DNA of 37,781 bases. Source: DASXYU01 sp036502295 (GTDB taxonomy: Bacteria > Actinomycetota > Actinomycetes > Mycobacteriales > Jatrophihabitantaceae). Where the stretch lies: assembly GCA_036502295.1 (NCBI GenBank), contig DASXYU010000056.1:1-37781 (forward strand). Reading direction: 5' to 3'. How positions within the stretch are numbered: the first letter of the stretch is position 1; each line of letters begins with the position of its first letter. Shown here piece by piece: positions 19,313 to 25,153 of this stretch. The notes beneath the pieces are model-generated. The model was not told the origin of the DNA. It was given only the letters and a program-made list of their open reading frames with translations, and did no database searches. The position numbers were made by a program, and so were the translations under genes.

Positions 19313-20545
19313 TTAAAAGTACTCGGACAAGTTCCCCGATAAGTCTCCGCGTGGAACGACACTCACACCGGAAAGATCGAGCCATTCGGCGGTGATTTTC
19401 AGTTCTTCTGCCAGTTCGCTCGCCACGTAGTGCGGGTCGTGACCAGGCTCGACGTAGGCCCCCTGCACCCGCAACACGCCTGCCTGCCGGTCTGACTTCA
19501 AATCGACTCGAGCCACGAGCTGGTCGCCGAGGAGGAACGGCAGCACGTAGTAGCCGTACTGCCGTTTCGGTGCCGGCACGTAGATCTCGATGCGGTACTC
19601 GAAACCGAAGAGACGCTCCGTACGAGGACGGAACCACACGAGCGGGTCGAACGGCGACAGCAAGGCCCGGGCGGTGATGCGACGAGGAACGCGGGCATCC
19701 GGCACGAGGTAGGCGGGAGCCTTCCACCCTTCAACGCTCACCGGCTGCAGCTCCCCCGCCTCCACGAGCTCTGCCACAGCAGGCTTGGACGCAGTCGGAG
19801 GAAGGCGGAAGTAGTCGCGCAGGTCGGCCTCGGTCGCGATGCCCTGCGCGCGGGCAGCGAGGCGGATGAGTTCGCGATGGGCGTCCTCATCACTCGGTGT
19901 CGATACACCAAGCACGGCCGGCGGCAGTACCCGCTCGGTGAGGTCGTAGCGGCGCTCGAAGTTCACGCGGCTCGATGCGCTCACCTCGCCGGCCCAGAAG
20001 AGGTACTCCAGGGCGACCTTGCCTGCGTGCCAGTTCCACATCTGCCCAGGTTCACGCACCGGCTTCTCGACGTCGACGTCATTGGCCCGGATCGGGCCGT
20101 CCTCGCGGACGTGGCGGCGCACCTGGTCGAGCAGCCCGGGGTTGTCCTGTTCGATGCGGGCGACACCGCCCCAGGCGTGCGGGTTCGCCATCCGCCAGCG
20201 GAGCAGCGGCTGCAGGTCGACCTTCACCAGCGACGCCTCGTGCGCCCAGTACTCGAAGAGGTCACGCTGGGTCGCGCTACGCGCACCTCGCCGCGGCTCG
20301 CGGCGACGGTGTACGGCGAGCGTGTCGAGAAGGTCGCGCGAGTAGGGGCCCAACCGCGAGAACGCCGGCATGTAGTGGGTGCGGCAGAAGACGTTCACCG
20401 AGTCGAGCTGGATGATCGACAGCTGGTCGATGAGTTTGCGCAAGTGGCGCGTCGTCACCGCTCCGGTAGGACGTGGAGTCGCGAAGCCCTGCGCCGCCAG
20501 CGCGATGCGACGGGCCTGCGCCTGCGTCAACCTCTCCGGAGTCAC
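19313..20545 (-). CDS. YcaQ/AlkX family winged-helix protein, probable DNA glycosylase
   Basis: 410 residues of the HTH_42 family (three winged helices), whose studied members (YcaQ/AlkX, AlkZ) remove bulky alkylated bases and unhook interstrand crosslinks. A Q-x-D segment (Q46-L47-D48 in IIQLDSVNV), matching the family's catalytic motif site, is present. Other conserved parts: RTHYMPAFSRLGPY, FEYWAHEASL (115-124 region), WNWHAGKVALEYLFWAGE, LSPFDPLVWFRPRTERLFGF and YGYYVLPFLLGDQLVARVDLK. Start GTG 20545; TATGCT lies 6 nt upstream and there is no ribosome site. With recA and lhr in the same window it adds to a crosslink/alkylation repair theme, though co-function is inference. Confidence 0.85.
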   Translation of the reverse strand: MTPERLTQAQARRIALAAQGFATPRPTGAVTTRHLRKLIDQLSIIQLDSVNVFCRTHYMPAFSRLGPYSRDLLDTLAVHRRREPRRGARSATQRDLFEYWAHEASLVKVDLQPLLRWRMANPHAWGGVARIEQDNPGLLDQVRRHVREDGPIRANDVDVEKPVREPGQMWNWHAGKVALEYLFWAGEVSASSRVNFERRYDLTERVLPPAVLGVSTPSDEDAHRELIRLAARAQGIATEADLRDYFRLPPTASKPAVAELVEAGELQPVSVEGWKAPAYLVPDARVPRRITARALLSPFDPLVWFRPRTERLFGFEYRIEIYVPAPKRQYGYYVLPFLLGDQLVARVDLKSDRQAGVLRVQGAYVEPGHDPHYVASELAEELKITAEWLDLSGVSVVPRGDLSGNLSEYF

Positions 20546-20573
20546 GCCGTGAGCATAGGTAGCGTTACCGACT
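20546..20573. promoter_or_regulatory. 28 bp divergent promoter between ycaQ-like gene and GNAT gene
   Basis: Start codons facing away are only 28 bp apart. Minus strand: TATGCT (20552-20557) then 6 nt to GTG. Plus strand: TAGCGT (20560-20565) then 8 nt to ATG. There is no room for two leaders with ribosome sites, so leaderless mRNA in at least one direction is expected. Near-palindrome GGTAGCGTTACC (20558-20569) lies between. Confidence 0.55.
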
Positions 20574-21128
20574 ATGGCTGACGTAAGCGTGCGACCCGCT
20601 CGTCCTGAGGACGCCGCCGAGATCGGCCGGATCCAGATCGAGACGTGGCAGGTCGCCTACACGGAGATCCTGCCGGAGCCGATCCGCGAGTCGCTCACCA
20701 TCGACGCTGCGGTCGCTGCCTGGACAGCGGCGATCACCACGCCCCCGAGCCCGAGGCACCACGTCCTCGTCGCCTTGGAGCAGGAATGGAGCGTCGGCTT
20801 CGTTGCACTTGCACCCTCGGAGGACGAGGACGCCCTTCGGCACGGCGGTGACGCGCCTATTCAGGGAGCATCAACTGTCGAAATCGCGACGATGCTGGTC
20901 GAGCCACGCTGGGGACGCCGCGGCCACGGCTCGCGACTGCTCGCCGCCGCCATCGACCACGCCCGCGGAGACGGCATGACCACCGCGATCGCCTGGATCC
21001 CCGAGCAGGACGAGGCGAGCAGGGCCTTTCTCAGCAGTGCCGGCTGGGCGCCGGACGGAATGGTGCGGGCACTGGACACCGGTGCGGGCGAACTTCGCGA
21101 GATCCGCTTACACGTCGAGATCGGATAG
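20574..21128 (+). CDS. GNAT family N-acetyltransferase
   Basis: 184-residue acetyltransferase. N-terminus VSVRPARPEDAAEIGRIQIETWQVAY is typical of the family group with a WQ(V/A)AY helix; the acetyl-CoA site is MLVEPRWGRRGHGSRLLAAAIDHAR (about residues 107-131), then WIPEQDEASRAFLSSAGWAPDGM for the C-terminal half. The substrate is not evident. Transcribed away from the ycaQ-like gene through a 28 bp gap; convergent with the tetR at 21136 with a gap of 7 bp. Confidence 0.85.
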   Translation: MADVSVRPARPEDAAEIGRIQIETWQVAYTEILPEPIRESLTIDAAVAAWTAAITTPPSPRHHVLVALEQEWSVGFVALAPSEDEDALRHGGDAPIQGASTVEIATMLVEPRWGRRGHGSRLLAAAIDHARGDGMTTAIAWIPEQDEASRAFLSSAGWAPDGMVRALDTGAGELREIRLHVEIG

Positions 21129-21135
21129 CGCTCGA

Positions 21136-21717
21136 TCAGCTGACCGAGCCGGAGGAGGACGCGGCGAGCGCCCGGAGCCGGGCGAAGGATTCACGGATGA
21201 CGCGGGCGAGTCCCCGGTCGCGCGAGGCGGTGAGCCATTGCTCGAAGGCGGCCCGGAAGACCGCGACGCCGGTCTCCGCCACCAACTTCGCCTCGGTCGT
21301 CGATAACCCGCGGCGCCGCAGCCCGTCGGCCAGTGCCACAGACAGCGCTGCCAGCTTGATCAGCTCGCGCTCCTGCAGTTCGGGGGTTGCCTCGATCACC
21401 GCCTGGCGCTGACGGGAGAACTCGCGATGAGCGCCGATCATGTCGCCGACTGCCCCGATCGCGATGGCGACGGCGTCGAGCGGCGCTACGGCGCGCGGCG
21501 CGGTCTCCAGTGCGTCGATGACACGCCGCTCCAGTTCGGCAGCACCGGCGAAGAGGACCTCGCGCTTGTCGGCGAAGTACCGGAAGAAGGTGCGACCGGT
21601 CACCCCCGCGCGTTCGGCGATGTCGGCAACCGTGGTCTGGTCGAATCCGTGTTCGATGTAGAGCTGCATCGCGGCGTCACGGAGCCGTCCTTCGGCGCCC
21701 GGCTCCCATCGACCCAT
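21136..21717 (-). CDS. TetR family transcriptional repressor
   Basis: 193 residues. HTH at about residues 13-50 (MQLYIEHGFDQTTVADIAER, AGVTGRTFFRYFADK); the rest is a helical ligand-binding domain with the TetR_C pattern (MIGAHREFSRQRQAVIEATPELQERELIK). It is divergent from the SDR gene with two matching palindromic operators between them, so it very likely represses itself and that gene and releases on binding a small molecule. ATG 21717 with TAGACT 6 nt upstream, no ribosome site. The ligand is unknown; the likely substrate of the neighbouring oxidoreductase is the first guess. Confidence 0.9.
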   Translation of the reverse strand: MGRWEPGAEGRLRDAAMQLYIEHGFDQTTVADIAERAGVTGRTFFRYFADKREVLFAGAAELERRVIDALETAPRAVAPLDAVAIAIGAVGDMIGAHREFSRQRQAVIEATPELQERELIKLAALSVALADGLRRRGLSTTEAKLVAETGVAVFRAAFEQWLTASRDRGLARVIRESFARLRALAASSSGSVS

Positions 21718-21723
21718 GCCCGA

Positions 21724-21784
21724 AGTCTATGCGATGTCACTAGATGACATCGCAGTGGTAGTGTGATGTCACCGCATGACATCA
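21724..21784. promoter_or_regulatory. Double TetR operator between tetR and the SDR gene
   Basis: Operator 1: GCGATGTCA-CTAGA-TGACATCGC (21731-21753), a perfect inverted repeat. Operator 2: TGATGTCA-CCGCA-TGACATCA (21764-21784), also perfect. Shared core GATGTCA-N5-TGACATC; centres are 32 bp apart, about three helix turns. Operator 1 abuts the tetR -10 (TAGACT, 21724-21729); operator 2 ends 16 bp before the SDR ATG. Confidence 0.9.
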
Positions 21785-21800
21785 ACTCTAGGAGTACCTA

Positions 21801-22688
21801 ATGCGCATCTTCGTCACCGGAGCCTCGGGCTGGATCGGCTCCGCTGTCGTCACCGAACTCGTCGAAGCAGGACACGCGGTCGTCGGACTTGCTCGCTCGG
21901 AGTCCGCAGCTGTCATCGTCGCCGGGCTCGGCGCCGAGGTGCTCCGCGGCGACCTCGAGGATCTCGACAGCCTCCGCACCGGCGCGGCAGCGAGCGACGG
22001 CGTCATCCACCTCGGCTACAACCACGACTTCTCCCGCATGGGCGATGCGGCCGCCACCGATCTCGCGGCGATCACCGCCATCGGCGATGCGCTGGAGGGC
22101 ACCGGACATCCGCTGCTCATCGCCTCCGGCGTCCTCGGTCTCGCCACCGGGCGTGCGGCGGCGGAGCAGGACGTCCCGGACTCTGCGGCGCACCCGCGGG
22201 TCGCGAACGCGGCAGCGACTCTGGCGCTCGCCGAACGCGGCGTCCGTCCTCTCGTGGTGCGTTTCGCACCGACGGTCCACGGACCCGGCGATCACGGCTT
22301 CGTCGCCGTCCTCACCGCCGTTGCGCGGGAGAAGGGTGTCGCCGCCTACATCGAGGATGGCGCCAACCGCTGGCCCGCCGTGCATCGACTCGACGCGGCC
22401 GACCTCGTCCGCCGCGCGGTCGAGAGCGCGCCTTCCGGCTCCGTACTGCATGCGGCCGCCGAGGAGGGGATCCCGACCCGCAGCATCGCCGAGGCGATCG
22501 GACGCAGCCTCGACCTGCCCGTAGCCTCGATCGCCGCGGCGGATGCGGCCGCACACTTCGGATGGATAGGGAACTTCTTCGGCGCCGATACCGCCGCCTC
22601 GAGCACCCTCACCCGGCAGTTGCTGGACTGGACCCCGGCGCAGCAGGGGCTCATCGCCGATCTCGACGCGGGCTTATATGTCCGCTGA
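21801..22688 (+). CDS. NAD-dependent epimerase/dehydratase-like SDR protein
   Basis: 295 residues of the extended short-chain dehydrogenase group. Rossmann nucleotide motif GASGWIGSAVV at residues 7-17 (TGxxGxxG), acidic patch GDLEDLDSL, VIHLGYNHDF, LLIASGVLG in place of the usual TSS strand, and VRFAPTVHGPGDHGF. The canonical YxxxK is not obvious: HPRVANAAATLAL occupies that region, so catalysis may be atypical as in NAD(P)-binding members of this group. ATG is preceded by GGAG. Regulated by the TetR upstream. No recognised substrate. Confidence 0.82.
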   Translation: MRIFVTGASGWIGSAVVTELVEAGHAVVGLARSESAAVIVAGLGAEVLRGDLEDLDSLRTGAAASDGVIHLGYNHDFSRMGDAAATDLAAITAIGDALEGTGHPLLIASGVLGLATGRAAAEQDVPDSAAHPRVANAAATLALAERGVRPLVVRFAPTVHGPGDHGFVAVLTAVAREKGVAAYIEDGANRWPAVHRLDAADLVRRAVESAPSGSVLHAAAEEGIPTRSIAEAIGRSLDLPVASIAAADAAAHFGWIGNFFGADTAASSTLTRQLLDWTPAQQGLIADLDAGLYVR

Positions 22689-22704
22689 TTGGACCCGGTC
22701 GTGA

Positions 22705-23082
22705 TCAGGCGCCGCGCAGCGCGCTGAGGACGCGGCCCGCGCCCCACCAGAGCAGTCCGCTGGCCGCCGTCACTCCGACGACGACGGCCGGCAGCCACTC
22801 CGTCCTGGGCAGGGTGTCGTGCTCCCCCGCGCCCTTCAGCGCCCGGCTCGAATGCCACGACAACACCGAGTCGCTCGCCTGCCCGGAGAGCACCGAGTCC
22901 TTGGATTGGAACGATCCTGCGCTGAGGAACGAGAAGGACGAGAACGCCGAGCAGAAGGAGGCGAACGAGGCGACGGAGCCAACCGAGAACGCCGAGCCAG
23001 TCGAGCCGATCGACAGCACCGACTCCGAGGAGCAGATCGACAGCAGCGAGTTACGCGACCGGAGCGACCACAGCGATGACAT
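22705..23082 (-). CDS. Serine triplet-repeat (S-x-x) membrane protein
   Basis: 125 residues, no known function. Residues 3-66 carry Ser at every third position without exception (22 triplets: 3, 6, 9 ... 66), with hydrophobic or small residues between (SVLSIGSTGSAFSVGS, for example). After a basic junction (WHSSRALKGA) the C-terminus has one transmembrane helix at about 100-121 (LPAVVVGVTAASGLLWWGAG). The repeat is likely a beta-solenoid-like or three-fold helical structure. ATG 23082 is preferred because GAGG lies just upstream and GAGAAT is 6 nt before it; an upstream extension to 23250 would overlap the start of the DinB gene. Proteins with such triplets occur in actinobacteria as hypothetical proteins. 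Confidence 0.68.
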   Translation of the reverse strand: MSSLWSLRSRNSLLSICSSESVLSIGSTGSAFSVGSVASFASFCSAFSSFSFLSAGSFQSKDSVLSGQASDSVLSWHSSRALKGAGEHDTLPRTEWLPAVVVGVTAASGLLWWGAGRVLSALRGA

Positions 23083-23115
23083 GGCCTCATTCTCGCGCAG
23101 TGCGGACGCCCGGAC

Positions 23116-23121
23116 TACCGT
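23116..23121 (+). promoter_or_regulatory. Predicted leaderless -10 of the DinB gene
   Basis: TACCGT, 7 nt, then ATG 23129. It lies in the 46 bp gap divergent from the triplet-repeat gene. Confidence 0.5.
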
Positions 23122-23128
23122 CGAAATC

Positions 23129-23632
23129 ATGATCCCTGCTGAGCTGCTCGCTGACGCCTTCGCCAGGATCGTCGAGAGCGCCGACGGTGTCCTCGACGGA
23201 CTCGACAGTGCCGAGCTCACCGCACGCGTCGGGCCGCAGGCGAATACCATCGCCTGGCTGATCTGGCACCTGAGCCGTATCCAGGACGATCACGTCGCCG
23301 ACGTCGCGGGGCTTGAGCAGGTCTGGACGGCGCAGAACTTCGTCGGCCGCTTCGACCTCCCGCTGCCGGTGCACGACACCGGCTACGGACACTCCAGCTC
23401 CCAGGTCGCCAGCGTGCAGGCCCCTGCCGCACTTCTCGCCGAGTACCTGCACGCCGTGCACGAGCAGACGCTCGGCTACCTGAAGACACTCACCGAGGAC
23501 GCCCTCGACCGCGTCGTCGACACCCGCTGGGACCCGCCCGTGACACTCGGGGTGCGGCTGCTGAGCGTCGTCAACGACGACGCTCAGCACGTGGGTCAGG
23601 CCGCCTACGTCCGCGGCCTGCTCAGCGCTTGA
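23129..23632 (+). CDS. DinB/DUF664 family protein
   Basis: 167-residue four-helix-bundle protein of the DinB group, which in actinobacteria includes mycothiol- or bacillithiol-linked metalloenzymes. Metal-ligand candidates are His47 (WLIWHLSRIQDDH), His55 in the next turn, and His154 (DDAQHVGQ), matching the usual three-His arrangement. Helices show the ADAFARIVESADGVLDGL and LAEYLHAVHEQTLGYLKTL stretches. No mycothiol enzyme assignment is possible. The reading frame stays open far upstream, but the protein starts at ATG 23129, where the DinB homology starts. Confidence 0.82.
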   Translation: MIPAELLADAFARIVESADGVLDGLDSAELTARVGPQANTIAWLIWHLSRIQDDHVADVAGLEQVWTAQNFVGRFDLPLPVHDTGYGHSSSQVASVQAPAALLAEYLHAVHEQTLGYLKTLTEDALDRVVDTRWDPPVTLGVRLLSVVNDDAQHVGQAAYVRGLLSA

Positions 23633-23644
23633 ACTCCGGGGCCG

Positions 23645-23920
23645 TCAGCCCTCCTGGAGCAGCCGCATCAGCTCACGCCGTTCGTCCTCGATGCGTTCTC
23701 GGTTGAGCCCAGCGAACCTACGTATCTGTAAGTCGAGAACAGCGATGGCTTGCACCTGGCTCAGGCCCCATTCCGATCGAAGCCGTGCGACTGCGTCCTC
23801 ATCGGAGCTGCTTTGGGTGACGAGCTCAATGAACTCGTTCCGGCGACCCAAGACAGCGACCAGTGCATCGAGGATGTGCAGCCGCTCCTCGCCGTAAGCG
23901 CGACGCTCCGTCTCGTCCAT
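23645..23920 (-). CDS. Stand-alone GyrA coiled-coil-like mini-protein
   Basis: 91 residues that resemble only one part of DNA gyrase/topoisomerase IV subunit A: the end of the breakage-reunion domain at the C-gate coiled coil. Matches to the GyrA pattern: ERLHILDALVAVLGRRNEFIELV, then the LSQVQAIAVLDLQIRRFAGL segment (GyrA LSExQAxAILDMxLRRLTGL), then ERIEDERRELMRLL. The catalytic Tyr, the tower and the C-terminal beta-pinwheel are absent. There is no sign of a broken gyrA around it. It could bind GyrA or ParC and alter the gate, but that is inference. ATG 23920 with TATTGT 6 nt upstream, in a 23 bp divergent gap. Confidence 0.72.
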   Translation of the reverse strand: MDETERRAYGEERLHILDALVAVLGRRNEFIELVTQSSSDEDAVARLRSEWGLSQVQAIAVLDLQIRRFAGLNRERIEDERRELMRLLQEG

Positions 23921-23943
23921 AGGCGAACAATAGAGTCATCGTC
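23921..23943. promoter_or_regulatory. 23 bp divergent, overlapping leaderless promoter pair
   Basis: Minus strand: TATTGT (23927-23932), 6 nt, ATG 23920. Plus strand: TAGAGT (23931-23936), 7 nt, ATG 23944. The two -10 hexamers overlap by two bases (TA at 23931-23932). With 23 bp between start codons neither gene can have a leader with a ribosome site unless it starts inside the other gene. Confidence 0.65.
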
Positions 23944-24570
23944 ATGACCTTCACCGGAATCCCGCTCGCGGCACTGGACTTCTACGAAGATCTGGAGAAC
24001 GACAACAGCAAGTCGTTCTGGACGGCGCACAAGGCGACCTACGAGGAGTCCGTGAAGGCCCCCCTGCTCGCGCTGGCCGCGGCCGTCGAGTCCGAGTTCG
24101 GAGCCGCGAAGGTCTTCCGTCCCTTCCGGGACGTGCGCTTCAGCAAGGACAAGACGCCGTACAAGACCCATCAGGGTGTCTGGTTCGCAGACTCGCACCG
24201 CTACATCCACATCGGCGCTTCAGGACTCCTCGTGGGCGGCGGCTACTGGCAGACGTCCCCTGCGCAAATAGCTCGGCTGCGACGCGCCGCAGACGACGAC
24301 ATCGCCGGCTCCGCGTTGGAGCGCGCATTCACCGCCGTCCGCAAGGCGAAGCTCACAATCGGTGGCGACCAGGTGACGCGCGTCCCGAGTGGTTTCGACA
24401 AGGAGCGCCCGCGCGCCGACCTGCTCCGCTACAAGACCCTCACGGCCGGCCGCGAGTTCGGTGCCCCCGCCTGGCTATCCACCAGACGCGCGCAGATCGA
24501 GATCGTGAAAGCGTGGCGTGCGATGAGTCCGCTCGTCGAGTGGCTCGACACCCACGTCGGCACCGACTAA
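23944..24570 (+). CDS. DUF2461 domain-containing protein
   Basis: 208 residues of the DUF2461/TIGR02453 family, no established function. Conserved landmarks: FYEDLENDNSKSFWTAHK near the N-terminus, then RPFRDVRFSKDKTPYKTH, the YIHIGASGLLVGGGYWQTSPAQIARLR block, and KERPRADLLRYKTLTAGREF. Divergent from the GyrA-like gene. The stop at 24570 is one base from the convergent isochorismatase-family stop. Confidence 0.9.
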   Translation: MTFTGIPLAALDFYEDLENDNSKSFWTAHKATYEESVKAPLLALAAAVESEFGAAKVFRPFRDVRFSKDKTPYKTHQGVWFADSHRYIHIGASGLLVGGGYWQTSPAQIARLRRAADDDIAGSALERAFTAVRKAKLTIGGDQVTRVPSGFDKERPRADLLRYKTLTAGREFGAPAWLSTRRAQIEIVKAWRAMSPLVEWLDTHVGTD

Positions 24571-24571
24571 C

Positions 24572-25138
24572 TCAGCTCGCGTCGAGTGCGGCGATGATCT
24601 CCTCGGCCGTGGCGGTCTCGGCGACGCGGGGCAGGATCCGCGTCACGCTGTGCTCATGTAGCTGCAGATCGCGGTCGGTGCAGGCATCGGTCGCGACGAC
24701 CACGTTGTAGCTGTGTTCGTGGCCGGCCCGCGCCGTCCCCTCTACACACATCGTCGTCGCGATGCCCGACAGGAAGATCTGCGTCACGCCACGCTCCCGC
24801 AGCAGCGAGTCGAGCATCGTGCCGTGGAACGCGCCGATGCGCTTCTTCGTGACGACCAGATCGCTCGGTTGCTGGTCCAGTTGGGGAAGGAACTCCAGCG
24901 CCTCCGGTGGGAACGTGAAGCCGAGGGGACGTGCTCCGTTGTCGGTACGCGACGTAGAGGTGCCGTCGACGTTGACGAGGATGACCGGCAGCCCGTGGCG
25001 GCGGAACGCGGCAGCAAGCGCACCGGCCCGTCCTGCGACCTCCGCGATGGGGTGGGCCAATTCGCCGCTCGCGGCGATCGCCGTCTGGATATCCATGACG
25101 ATGAGGGCAGGGTGCTGGTCGACTGAGCTCACTGGCAT
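24572..25138 (-). CDS. Isochorismatase-like cysteine hydrolase
   Basis: 188 residues with the cysteine-hydrolase triad: Asp16 (IVMDIQ), Lys98 or Lys99 (VVTKKRIGAF) and Cys131 in SGIATTMCVEGTAR. The family hydrolyses amide or enol-ether bonds (nicotinamide, isochorismate, biuret and others); the substrate here is unknown. It is the last gene of the marR-MFS-hydrolase unit, 15 bp after the MFS stop, with an AAGG ribosome site. Co-expression with an efflux pump suggests processing of an exported or toxic compound, which is inference. Confidence 0.86.
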   Translation of the reverse strand: MPVSSVDQHPALIVMDIQTAIAASGELAHPIAEVAGRAGALAAAFRRHGLPVILVNVDGTSTSRTDNGARPLGFTFPPEALEFLPQLDQQPSDLVVTKKRIGAFHGTMLDSLLRERGVTQIFLSGIATTMCVEGTARAGHEHSYNVVVATDACTDRDLQLHEHSVTRILPRVAETATAEEIIAALDAS

Positions 25139-25153
25139 GACGAACCTTTCTGT

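Noticed and set aside
21776..23632. 618-residue open frame running through the SDR gene and into DinB
   Set aside because: Its first 450 residues are Arg/Gly-rich and lie in the wrong frame of the SDR gene, with no domain. Only the last 167 residues match DinB, and ATG 23129 with a -10 hexamer explains those.
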